Source of the DNA: Oscillospiraceae bacterium
Lineage (GTDB): Bacteria; Bacillota; Clostridia; Oscillospirales; Oscillospiraceae
DNA: 64,000 bases
Direction of reading: 5' to 3'
NCBI GenBank assembly: GCA_017415425.1
Contig: JAFQGT010000013.1
Span: 41,755-105,754 of the forward strand
In this document: positions 5,818 to 14,215 of the stretch, one piece after another
Layout of the letters: every line of letters starts with the position of its first letter
How positions within the stretch are numbered: position 1 is the stretch's first letter
Notes under the pieces: generated by a model
The model's database searches: none
What the model saw: only the letters and a program-made list of their open reading frames with translations
Told to the model about the DNA's origin: nothing
Translations under genes and position numbers: made by a program

Positions 5818-8799
5818 TTATTCCCGTTCATTCATACCGGACAGGGTCTTGGGTCCCAGCATTTGCAGGCACGATACCACTGCACCCACGCACCACGAGA
5901 TCCAGAATCTGACGATCAGCGGCAGGATTTCCTTTAGTTCGGCACCGACCAGATACCATAGACCAAAGCCTGCCATACAACCCACAAGACTCAGCAGCAT
6001 TTGCTCGCCTGCCAGATTCCCGAAGATCCGCAGCCGGGGTGTTCCGAGACTGCGCATTAGGGCGATCTCTCCCCGCCGGGCGTGGAGCAGCAGATATGCC
6101 GCCGCCAGACCGATCAGATCCACCAGCACAAACAAGCAACCGTATACCAGATGCAGATATTGGATCTGCCGTTCCAGCGATCCAGTTGACATAATATACT
6201 CACTGTCGTCGATGACCATATAAGAACGCACCCGTCCCCAAGTACCCGGGGAGGTGTAACCCAGCTCCTCCAGCAGCTGCCGCAGCTGAGGGAGTGTTTC
6301 CGGGCTGGACACTGTGAAGATGGTACTGTCATAATTCAGCGCCTGAAAACTGGGCCGCCAATAGTCCGGCGAGGTTGCGTAGATAGATTCTCCGATGGGG
6401 TAAAAGATGGTGTCCACATCAGCTGAGGTAAAGTATGTACCCACCACCTGTAAGTATCTGTAGTGGACACGCTTATCAACATCCATATCCCTCATATCTG
6501 CAACACTCATCGTCAGAAACGCCATCGTATCACCGAGGCTGACACCATATTCCCGGGCCAGGTCCTCCGGGATCACGCCAATTTCCGTGTTGGCGCTTCT
6601 CATACAGGTCTCGTCATATCCCTCCAGCCAGGTGATCTCCGGCGGGCCGGCGTAGTAAAACGCAGGCGAATGCTCCACCGAAGTGGTGCCCAGGATCTTC
6701 GGCTCCGATGCCATTTGCGTCTTCAAAGTATCCAATGCATAACCGGTGGGGATCGCAGGATAGTCCAGCTTGCATTGTGTGCCGTCAGCCCGGATCGCCA
6801 CACCGATGGGTCTGTAATGTCCAGGCATTTCGGTCATATCCAGCTGGGAGACCAGACCGGAGTCATAGAGGATCTGCATATTTTCATCTGCCACCAGAAG
6901 GCTGTCCATCCGCAGGCCGTCGGTTGCCGAGGCATAGCCACGGATCTGGGTGTTCTGCTTTACATCCGCCAGCTGCTGCTCATAGGCGGTGATATTGCCG
7001 GTAAGCTGTCCGAAGAACACCGCCGTAACGATACTCATTACAATAACCGTCACCGACCGGACAACGCCCCGCTTTGCGGAAAGCAACGCATACTTAAACC
7101 AGCACCGCAGGTAGGACGACCGGGTCTTACCCTGGGGCAGGCACAGCTTCAGCCGGCGGGCCTTTTGCCGTTTCTCCCGGCACAAAAGGCACGATGCCAC
7201 AGTGCTGAACAACGCCAGCAGTGCGATCAGTCCCGCGCCGAAGTAATAGAGACTTGCAGGCGGCTGAGGCCGGAACTCCAGCGGTTCAATAGCCGACAAT
7301 GCTGTTGCAGAGAACCGCAGATCCAGACTCTGGTACTTGGCCGCAAAGCCCTGCAGCAGGCTCATTACCCGATCTTCCAGCAGCTGTCCCAGATAGATAC
7401 CGATCGCGGCTGCCACCAGACTCATCAGCAGTGTACCTATGCCAAAATGCAGCAGGATGTGCCTAATGCCACTGCCCAAAGAGCGCATAATCTGCAGACT
7501 CTCCTGTTGGCGGCAGACAAACAGATACCCGTAAAGACTCAACACCACCGCGATCAGCAGACCACACACAAAAAGAAACAGTTGGCACAATAGCTGCAGC
7601 TCCAAAAACGGCGCCACCGCCACCCGGTAGCCCTGGTCGTATACTGTCAACCGGAATCCCTTGGGCAGACTCTGTCTGACCGTTTCCACAAAGCCATCGG
7701 CCTGATCATTTTCCAGCCGGAACTGGGCCACGTGATAGCCGGTGGGCATCATTTCCTGAGGATAGGCGCTGCTGTCCGGGGCAAAGATCCAGTTTTGATA
7801 GGTCTCATAGCATTTATATACACCTACAATGGTGTAATCTTCATATTCTGTTCCGGCCTGGGGATAGCCTTCATAGAGTCCCCCCTCCGGAAACAGGACA
7901 CTCAGTGGAATGGTATCCCCCACAGAAACATCCAGCTGCTTGGTCAAGATCTCCGAGACCACGCAGACCCGCTTCCCTGCAGCAGCCTCCTCCGGGGTAT
8001 AGAGCCGTCCGTCAGTGAGGGTGATCACATTTTGCTGGAAGGGGTAATACTGCCCCAGAGAATTGACAAGCTGCATCCGCAGGCCGTTGTTCCGCACAGA
8101 AAACAGCTGCGCTGCGGCATAGTAGGGACTGTCTTCAGGCAAACCACCCTCCGGAACAAGAGAGCAGCCGGGAATTTTTACCGTCCCGTTGTGTGTCTGC
8201 AGGTCCATATCGATCGGCACGAACCACAGATAACTGTTCCTACCGTCCACAAACCATCCTGTCAGCACATAACTCTGCCCGTCATCTATGTCAAGAGAGC
8301 CCTCTTCTGCTTGAATGCTCACATACTTATTGGCCACATCGTCCTTGGCATACAGTGCTTGGGAAATAATACCACTATAGCATTTCTGGTTGGTATCCCA
8401 AAACAGCCGGTCGATCACGATCACAGACCGCTTGGCATTCCACACAAAGGCATCCGGGCGGTGCAGAGTGGGATGCACAGCCAGAGCGGAGCGGTTTTCC
8501 GTCACCTCCAGCACACCAGGTATCTGGGACAGCGCTGAAAGATCCACGCTTTCCTGCTGCAGATGCTGCACAAGTTCGGGGTCAGTTACTTTGGTTTCGG
8601 GATACCGGTTGCCCATATACTCTAAGTTGGCAATGGTCAGATAGCTCTCGTTGCAGGTGTCCAGGTAACTGTTTACCGCCTCATTCACACAAAGGCTCAG
8701 CCCCAGCAGCACGATCAGTGCCGTTAACAGCACCACCAAAACGGCGCTGCGAAGCATTGACCTATAGACCGTTTTCAAGCCGTTTCTCAATAAAAACAC
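5818..8799 (-). CDS. FtsX-domain ABC permease, large fused type
   Basis: A 993-residue membrane protein. I set the start at GTG 8799 because AAAGGAGGG lies just upstream; the open frame extends to 8841. It has a transmembrane segment near the N terminus (RSAVLVVLLTALIVLLGL), a large extracellular MacB-periplasmic-like domain of about 350 residues, then three helices of an FtsX domain around 410-550. A second N-terminal-type helix follows near 590, then another extracellular domain and a final FtsX domain (about 880-985). The protein is thus two MacB/FtsX permeases in tandem, giving the eight-helix layout of the BceB/ABC-type permeases. It is paired with the downstream ATPase; the substrate is unknown. 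Confidence 0.85.
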   Translation of the reverse strand: MFLLRNGLKTVYRSMLRSAVLVVLLTALIVLLGLSLCVNEAVNSYLDTCNESYLTIANLEYMGNRYPETKVTDPELVQHLQQESVDLSALSQIPGVLEVTENRSALAVHPTLHRPDAFVWNAKRSVIVIDRLFWDTNQKCYSGIISQALYAKDDVANKYVSIQAEEGSLDIDDGQSYVLTGWFVDGRNSYLWFVPIDMDLQTHNGTVKIPGCSLVPEGGLPEDSPYYAAAQLFSVRNNGLRMQLVNSLGQYYPFQQNVITLTDGRLYTPEEAAAGKRVCVVSEILTKQLDVSVGDTIPLSVLFPEGGLYEGYPQAGTEYEDYTIVGVYKCYETYQNWIFAPDSSAYPQEMMPTGYHVAQFRLENDQADGFVETVRQSLPKGFRLTVYDQGYRVAVAPFLELQLLCQLFLFVCGLLIAVVLSLYGYLFVCRQQESLQIMRSLGSGIRHILLHFGIGTLLMSLVAAAIGIYLGQLLEDRVMSLLQGFAAKYQSLDLRFSATALSAIEPLEFRPQPPASLYYFGAGLIALLALFSTVASCLLCREKRQKARRLKLCLPQGKTRSSYLRCWFKYALLSAKRGVVRSVTVIVMSIVTAVFFGQLTGNITAYEQQLADVKQNTQIRGYASATDGLRMDSLLVADENMQILYDSGLVSQLDMTEMPGHYRPIGVAIRADGTQCKLDYPAIPTGYALDTLKTQMASEPKILGTTSVEHSPAFYYAGPPEITWLEGYDETCMRSANTEIGVIPEDLAREYGVSLGDTMAFLTMSVADMRDMDVDKRVHYRYLQVVGTYFTSADVDTIFYPIGESIYATSPDYWRPSFQALNYDSTIFTVSSPETLPQLRQLLEELGYTSPGTWGRVRSYMVIDDSEYIMSTGSLERQIQYLHLVYGCLFVLVDLIGLAAAYLLLHARRGEIALMRSLGTPRLRIFGNLAGEQMLLSLVGCMAGFGLWYLVGAELKEILPLIVRFWISWCVGAVVSCLQMLGPKTLSGMNERE

Positions 8800-8846
8800 G
8801 GTTTCCCTCCTTTCAGCAGATATGTCCGATCCGTAGAGCAATGATT

Positions 8847-8879
8847 AAAAAAGCAGGCCTGTCTTAAGGCAGGCCTGCT
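8847..8879 (-). terminator. Terminator of the sugar ABC ATPase gene
   Basis: Minus-strand stem AGCAGGCCTG / CAGGCCTGCT with an eight-base loop and a T run, just after the stop at 8894. It separates the lone ATPase gene from the MacB-type system. Confidence 0.9.
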
Positions 8880-8893
8880 GTATGTATGGTTTC

Positions 8894-10108
8894 TTATGCT
8901 TCCAGGTTGATACCGGTTTCCTTGCTGAACACGTGGCAGTTGTGGCCGCCAAAGTCGAAGGAAATCTCAACACCGGCCTTCATAGCTGCAACCTCAGCCT
9001 CGGACATATCCATAGTGGCGATCACTGCCACCACGTCCTTACCGCGGGCATTCAGGTGCAGGTGGACAGAGGAGCCCATCAGTTCGTGCACATCGATAAC
9101 ACTCTTAACACCCTTATCACCAACGGTGATATGTTCAGGACGGATACCCAGAGTGATCTCCTGTTCTTTCACATTGTTAGCCTGCAGAGCAGCCTGCTTA
9201 TCTTCACTCAGCACAACAACATAGTCCTGCAGATTAACTGCATACTTGCCGTCTACCTTGATCAGCTTGGCATCAAAGAAGTTCATCTGGGGTGCGCCGA
9301 TAAAGCCTGCTACGAACAGGTTGTAGGGGTGATAAAACACTTCCTGAGGAGTGCCGATCTGCTGGATGAAACCGTCACGCATAATCACAATCCGGTCGCC
9401 CAGAGTCATAGCTTCCACCTGGTCGTGGGTAACATAAATAAAGGTGGTATTGATGCGCTCACGGAGCTTGATCAGCTCAGCACGCATTTGGTTACGCAGC
9501 TTAGCGTCCAGGTTGGACAGAGGCTCGTCCATCAACATAACCTTGGGGTTACGGACGATGGCACGACCAATGGCAACACGCTGACGCTGGCCACCGGACA
9601 AAGCCCTCGGCTTCCGGTGCAGGAACTCGGTGATGTCCAGAATTTCAGCAGCTTCTCTGACTCTTCTGTCCAGTTCTTCTCTGGGGGTCTTCCGCAGCTT
9701 CAGGGCAAAACCCAGGTTATCATAAACAGTCATATGGGGATACAGCGCGTAGTTCTGGAAAACCATCGCAATATCACGGTCCTTGGGCTGCACATCGTTG
9801 ACCAGACGGTCACCTACATACAGTTCACCCTCGGTGATTCCTTCCAAACCGGCAATCATACGCAGGGTGGTGGACTTACCGCAGCCGGAAGGTCCAACCA
9901 AAACAACAAATTCCTTGTCAGCAATCTCCAGATTGAACTCCTGAACAGCGACAACGCCCTGATCGGTGATCTGCAGATTTGCCTTTGGCTCCTTATAGAC
10001 ATCTTCTGTCTTTTTCTTGCTCTTGTACTTAAACTTTCTTCTTTCCTTCTTTTCTTCGTCGGTGATGGGGTAGATCTTCTTGATGTTTCTTAGGGTTACA
10101 CTTGCCAT
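8894..10108 (-). CDS. Carbohydrate ABC importer ATP-binding protein, MsmX/UgpC type
   Basis: A 404-residue ATPase of the CUT1 sugar-importer class: Walker A GPSGCGKST, signature LSGGQRQRVAIGRA, Walker B MLMDEPLSNLDAKLR, and a C-terminal TOBE/regulatory domain (IRPEHITVGD, about 285-400). Between the first strand and the Walker A region there is an unusual Lys-rich insertion of about 30 residues (EEKKERRKFKYKSKKK, about residues 18-34). No permease or binding protein gene is adjacent, so it is likely a shared ATPase serving several sugar importers elsewhere, as MsmX does in Bacillus subtilis. It has its own promoter, a long structured leader and its own terminator. The start has only a weak ribosome binding site. 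Confidence 0.9.
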   Translation of the reverse strand: MASVTLRNIKKIYPITDEEKKERRKFKYKSKKKTEDVYKEPKANLQITDQGVVAVQEFNLEIADKEFVVLVGPSGCGKSTTLRMIAGLEGITEGELYVGDRLVNDVQPKDRDIAMVFQNYALYPHMTVYDNLGFALKLRKTPREELDRRVREAAEILDITEFLHRKPRALSGGQRQRVAIGRAIVRNPKVMLMDEPLSNLDAKLRNQMRAELIKLRERINTTFIYVTHDQVEAMTLGDRIVIMRDGFIQQIGTPQEVFYHPYNLFVAGFIGAPQMNFFDAKLIKVDGKYAVNLQDYVVVLSEDKQAALQANNVKEQEITLGIRPEHITVGDKGVKSVIDVHELMGSSVHLHLNARGKDVVAVIATMDMSEAEVAAMKAGVEISFDFGGHNCHVFSKETGINLEA

Positions 10109-10123
10109 TTTTTTACGACTCTA

Positions 10124-10149
10124 AGTGTACCGAGCCTTTCGCGTACACT
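10124..10149 (-). promoter_or_regulatory. Stem-loop in the leader of the sugar ABC ATPase gene
   Basis: Seven-base-pair stem AGTGTAC / GTACACT ending about 15 bases upstream of the ATG. The leader also contains an orphan AAGGAGG near 10227 with no convincing ORF behind it. I recognise no known riboswitch here. The rest of 10150-10289 is featureless to my reading. Confidence 0.4.
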
Positions 10150-10289
10150 CTCCCTGCCATCAGTAAATGATGCGCAGAATTACGACAGGTCTCCACACTG
10201 CCGCACCGTGAGTCAGACGGGGTTTTCCTCCTTTTTTTTACGCATAGACTCTATTTTGTGGAGTAGAGCCCACACGCTGGGATAATAAA

Positions 10290-10318
10290 ATCATACCACA
10301 AAATTTGCCAATCCTCAA
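10290..10318 (-). promoter_or_regulatory. Promoter of the sugar ABC ATPase gene
   Basis: Minus strand: TTGAGG (10313-10318), 17-base spacer, TATGAT (10290-10295). It implies a leader of about 170 bases. Confidence 0.55.
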
Positions 10319-10362
10319 CTGTATACTTGCACAGTTTTCGTAGCTCTTTTTTGTATAAAATC

Positions 10363-10404
10363 ACAAACTTCCAGAAAGATTGTTCTTTCCGGAAGTTTGT
10401 ATAT
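10363..10404 (-). terminator. Terminator of the nup operon
   Basis: A 16-base stem with arms 10363-10378 and 10385-10400 and T-rich flanks on both strands, directly after the last permease gene. Confidence 0.85.
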
Positions 10405-10408
10405 TTTT

Positions 10409-11416
10409 TCAGCGTTCCTCTCGGAAATAGGACAGGCCCAAGCTCTGGGGAGGCTGATGCTCCCGTTTCTTTCGCATACTAGTAATGATCAGCACCAGTA
10501 TGGTGACTACATAAGGAAGCAAATTGAACAGTTCCCGATTGGCATCGTGGCCCAGATAGAAGAAGTGGTGAATGTAATTGTAAACATTGCACAGCGCACC
10601 AAACAGGAATGAACCCAAAATCGCCATCGTAGGCTTCCACAGTGCGAAGATCACCAGTGCAATAGCCATCCAGCCCCGGTCACCGAAGGCATTGTTGGAC
10701 CATACGCCGTTGGCGTAAGCCATTACATACTGCAATCCGCCCAAACCTGCAATGGCACTACCGATGCAGGTTGCCAGATACTTGTACCGGGTTACATTGA
10801 TACCTGCCGCATCGGCAGTAGCAGGGTTTTCGCCCACCGCCCGCAGGTTTAGACCTACTCGAGTCCGATTCAGCACAAAGGATACTACCAACGCGATCAC
10901 GATGGAAGCATAGGTCAAAAAATCGTGAGAAAGGAAGATCTGTCCAAACCAACCGCAGTCATCTGCAAAGGGCAGCTGCGCACAGAAGAAATTACTGGTC
11001 TTGGTCAGGATAATGTTAGGCATATCGCTGTCAACCAGCTTTACCAGAGAGCCGCCGAAGAAATTGCCGATGCCGATGCCGAAAGTAGTCAGCGCCAGAC
11101 CGGTCACATTCTGGTTAGCTCGGAGGGTAACGGTGAGAAAGCTATAGATCAGACCCATCAGCACGGAGCCGGCAATGGCGCACAGAAGCGGAATGAGAAT
11201 TGCCAGAGCCGGCACCATATTCTCTTTCGCATTGCCGCAGGACATCTCATACAGAAACGCACCAATAACGCCGCTGATAGCACCCACATACATAATGCCG
11301 GGAATACCCAAGTTCAGGTGACCGGACTTCTCAGTGACGATTTCACCGGTAGAGCCGTACAGCAGAGGCACGCCAAGAGGAATCGCACTACTGATAAAAG
11401 CAACAAAAATATTCAT
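10409..11416 (-). CDS. nupQ: Nucleoside ABC importer permease, NupQ/YufQ type
   Basis: A 335-residue integral membrane protein of the branched-chain/simple-sugar permease superfamily (BPD_transp_2), with about 8-9 hydrophobic segments. It has the family's N-terminal STGEIVTEKSGHLNLGIPG and the AVGENPATADAAGINV loop that contacts the ATPase. It overlaps the upstream permease gene by four bases. It is the last gene of a four-gene operon in the order binding lipoprotein, double ATPase, permease, permease, matching the Bacillus nupNOPQ guanosine importer. Nucleoside uptake is inferred from that layout and from the guanine-type riboswitch ahead of the operon. Confidence 0.88.
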   Translation of the reverse strand: MNIFVAFISSAIPLGVPLLYGSTGEIVTEKSGHLNLGIPGIMYVGAISGVIGAFLYEMSCGNAKENMVPALAILIPLLCAIAGSVLMGLIYSFLTVTLRANQNVTGLALTTFGIGIGNFFGGSLVKLVDSDMPNIILTKTSNFFCAQLPFADDCGWFGQIFLSHDFLTYASIVIALVVSFVLNRTRVGLNLRAVGENPATADAAGINVTRYKYLATCIGSAIAGLGGLQYVMAYANGVWSNNAFGDRGWMAIALVIFALWKPTMAILGSFLFGALCNVYNYIHHFFYLGHDANRELFNLLPYVVTILVLIITSMRKKREHQPPQSLGLSYFREER

Positions 11417-12531
11417 CGTGCCTCACCTCCCTTTTTGCTGTGACGGAACTTCACTGTATAACGAATAAAGAATTCACAACCCACCAAGAACAAAATCACC
11501 ACACCGGACACAATGTCGGAGTAGGAACTGTTCAGGAAGAATGTATCGGCGACTTTGGCTGCGCCGGTTTTCAGGAATGTGACCAAGCCTGCCATACCAG
11601 CCATAATAAAGGGATTAAACTGACCCATCCAAGAGATCATAATAGCAGTAAAGCCCTGTCCGCCCATCGTGTTGGTGTTGATGGAGTGGTCGGTACCGGC
11701 CACCATCAGCATTCCTGCCACACCGCAAATGGCGCCGGAAATCAGCATCGTACGGATGATTACATTCTTAACATTGATACCCACATACCGAGCAGTATTT
11801 TGGCTTTCGCCCACAACGGTGATTTCGTAGCCCTGCTTGCTGTATTTCAGATAGATATACACCGCCACCATCAACACGGTCACCAGCAAGACATTCAAAA
11901 AGTACTCTTCCCCAAACAATATAGGCAGATTGCCATAAGGAACAGGCTTGATGATGTTGGAGCCAGAACCTGCGGAGGTCAGCACCACATAATAGGCCAC
12001 GATCTGGGTCGCCACATAGTTCATCATCAAAGTGAACAACGTCTCGTTGGTTTTGTACTTAGCGTGAAAGAGAGCAGGAATCATACCCCAAACCGCACCT
12101 GCCAGCAAGCTGCAAGCCAGAATGATCAGCAGTAGTACGCCGTGCGGCACTTTGTCACCGATCTCGATCATACAGATCATCGCTGCCAGGCCACCGATCA
12201 GCGCCTGTCCCTCTGCGCCACAGTTCCAAAACCGCATCTTAAAGGCCGGTGTCACTGCCAGCGCAAGGCACAGCAAAATGGCAGCTCTCTGCAAAAAGCG
12301 CCACAACAAAATGGTGTTACCCTTCAGCAGACGGCCAAACACGCCGGTGAACATAATATTATACACCTTGCCAAAGGAGGCTCCTGTGAGGAGGCTGGAC
12401 AAAACACCGATTAGCAAGAAACCCAACCCAATGGCTGCCAGCCGAATCAGCCACGCCTTCCAACCGGGCATATCATCCCGCTTGGCGATGTGCAGCAGCG
12501 GCTCCCGGGTCTTTTTTGCCATATTAGCCAT
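11413..12531 (-). CDS. nupP: Nucleoside ABC importer permease, NupP/YufP type
   Basis: A 372-residue permease with a cytoplasmic N-terminal tail of about 28 residues followed by about 8-10 membrane helices. Family features include KMRFWNCGAEGQALIGGL near the middle of the N-terminal half and VGESQNTARYVGINVKNV, the coupling loop toward the ATPase. The ATG at 12531 follows GGAGGTAGCGACA spacing and overlaps the end of the ATPase gene by eight bases, implying translational coupling. It forms the heteromeric permease with the downstream gene. The substrate is assigned from operon context rather than from this sequence alone. Confidence 0.9.
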   Translation of the reverse strand: MANMAKKTREPLLHIAKRDDMPGWKAWLIRLAAIGLGFLLIGVLSSLLTGASFGKVYNIMFTGVFGRLLKGNTILLWRFLQRAAILLCLALAVTPAFKMRFWNCGAEGQALIGGLAAMICMIEIGDKVPHGVLLLIILACSLLAGAVWGMIPALFHAKYKTNETLFTLMMNYVATQIVAYYVVLTSAGSGSNIIKPVPYGNLPILFGEEYFLNVLLVTVLMVAVYIYLKYSKQGYEITVVGESQNTARYVGINVKNVIIRTMLISGAICGVAGMLMVAGTDHSINTNTMGGQGFTAIMISWMGQFNPFIMAGMAGLVTFLKTGAAKVADTFFLNSSYSDIVSGVVILFLVGCEFFIRYTVKFRHSKKGGEAR

Positions 12532-14080
12532 TGTCGCTACCTCCTTCCGGTGCAGTCTCCACTGTCTTTGTCATCAAAAGACCGATTTCTTCTTTGGTGG
12601 TAGTGCGGGCATCCACAAGACCGGTGATCCGGCCGGAACCGATGACCAGAATCCGGTCACACAGTTCCAGCAACACATCCAGGTCTTCGCCCACGAAGAT
12701 CACAGCTACACCCTTTTCCTTCTGCTGATTCAGCAGATTATAAATCAAGTAAGAAGAGTTGATATCCAAGCCACGGACAGGATATGCTGCCATCAGCACT
12801 GTGGGAGAAGAAGAAATCTCACGGCCCACCAACACTTTCTGAACGTTACCGCCGGACAGACGGCGTACGGGAGTATCCGCACCGGGTGTAACCACTTCCA
12901 GGCTCTCAATAATCTCCTGTGCCAGATCCTTGGGTTTCTTCCGCTCCAGGAATGCGCTTTTGCCTCTGCGGTAGCTGCGGAGCATCATATTGTCAACAAT
13001 GTCCATATTGCCCACAAGGCCCATACCCAGCCGGTCCTCCGGCACGAAAGACAGCCGGACGCCCAGTTCCCGGATCTGCAAGGGTGTCTTGTTCCGCAGA
13101 TCATCCGTCTGACCGGTTTTGGGATTGTGGTAATAAATATCGCCTTGGGTCAAATACTGCAGACCGGCAATGGCTTCCAGCAGTTCCCGCTGACCAGATC
13201 CGGCGATGCCTGCAATACCAAGAATCTCACCAGCACGGGCAGTAAAGGAAATATCGTCCAACACCGTGGCACCCTGTCTGTCCACGCAGCTGACGTGCTG
13301 CACTTCCAATCGGTCCACAGGATTTTTCGGTTCGGAACGCTCAATGTTCAAATCGATCTTTTTGCCCACCATCATCTCAGTCAGCTGGCTCTCATTGGTC
13401 TCGGCAGTAATGACTGTACCCACATATTCACCCTTCCGCAGCACACTGACCCGGTCAGACAGGGACAGCACCTCGTGGAGTTTGTGGGTAATGATGATAA
13501 TGCACTTGCCGTCGTCCCGCATACGGCGCAGGATCGCAAACAGTTTCTGGGTCTCCTGGGGAGTCAGCACCGCGGTAGGCTCATCCAAAATCAGAATATC
13601 TGCACCCCGGTAGAGGACCTTGATGATCTCCACCGTCTGTTTTTCCGAAACGGACATTGTGTAGACTTTCTTCTTAGGATCGATCTCAAAGCCGTACTTG
13701 TGGCAAATCTCGTCGACCTTCTTCTCTGCCTCTTTCAAATCGTATTTGCCCTTTTCTTCCAGACCCAGCACGATATTCTCGGTGGCACTGAACACATCCA
13801 CCAATTTAAAGTGCTGGTGGATCATACCAATTTTGTAGGTGAAAGCATCTTTAGGAGAAGCAATGGTAACCTCTTCACCACCAATAAAAATCTGGCCTTC
13901 ATCGGGAAAATAAATACCGGAGATCATATTCATCAGCGTGGTTTTACCGCTGCCGTTCTCGCCCAAAATAGACAGGATCTCTCCGTGGTTGGCTGTCAGG
14001 CACACATTTTTGTTAGCGATCACCTTCGGACCAAAAGTCTTGGTGATATTTTTCAGCTCAATCGCTACTCTTTTCTCCAA
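12524..14080 (-). CDS. nupO: Nucleoside ABC importer double ATPase, NupO/YufO type
   Basis: A 518-residue protein with two fused ABC domains. Domain 1 has Walker A GENGSGKTT (about 38-46) and Walker B DILILDEPTAVLT. Its signature reads MSVSEKQ where most relatives have SVGxxQ, so the usual signature Gly is Ser. Domain 2 has the degenerate Walker A typical of this class (GIAGSGQRE), signature RLSGGNVQK and Walker B-like VLMAAYPVRGLD. This fits the RbsA/YufO class, in which one ATP site is impaired. It lies 135 bases downstream of the binding-lipoprotein gene and overlaps the permease gene. It energises uptake through the two permeases. Confidence 0.92.
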   Translation of the reverse strand: MEKRVAIELKNITKTFGPKVIANKNVCLTANHGEILSILGENGSGKTTLMNMISGIYFPDEGQIFIGGEEVTIASPKDAFTYKIGMIHQHFKLVDVFSATENIVLGLEEKGKYDLKEAEKKVDEICHKYGFEIDPKKKVYTMSVSEKQTVEIIKVLYRGADILILDEPTAVLTPQETQKLFAILRRMRDDGKCIIIITHKLHEVLSLSDRVSVLRKGEYVGTVITAETNESQLTEMMVGKKIDLNIERSEPKNPVDRLEVQHVSCVDRQGATVLDDISFTARAGEILGIAGIAGSGQRELLEAIAGLQYLTQGDIYYHNPKTGQTDDLRNKTPLQIRELGVRLSFVPEDRLGMGLVGNMDIVDNMMLRSYRRGKSAFLERKKPKDLAQEIIESLEVVTPGADTPVRRLSGGNVQKVLVGREISSSPTVLMAAYPVRGLDINSSYLIYNLLNQQKEKGVAVIFVGEDLDVLLELCDRILVIGSGRITGLVDARTTTKEEIGLLMTKTVETAPEGGSDNG

Positions 14081-14170
14081 AACAAAAGCCTCCTTTTTCT
14101 AATCCTCAAAAGCAGGCTGACCAAAAGCACAGGCTGCTTTTCAACATCAGAACATTGCCCAAAAGTGGGT

Positions 14171-14201
14171 AAGGCGGGGCGGGTAAAACCCGCCTCGCCT
14201 T
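14171..14201 (-). promoter_or_regulatory. Intercistronic stem-loop between nupN and nupO
   Basis: A 14-base GC-rich stem with arms 14171-14184 and 14188-14201 (one mismatch) and a three-base loop. It lies 15 bases after the lipoprotein stop and has no T run. It probably stabilises the upstream mRNA or partly terminates it. Confidence 0.6.
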
Positions 14202-14215
14202 ATATTTCACGAACA

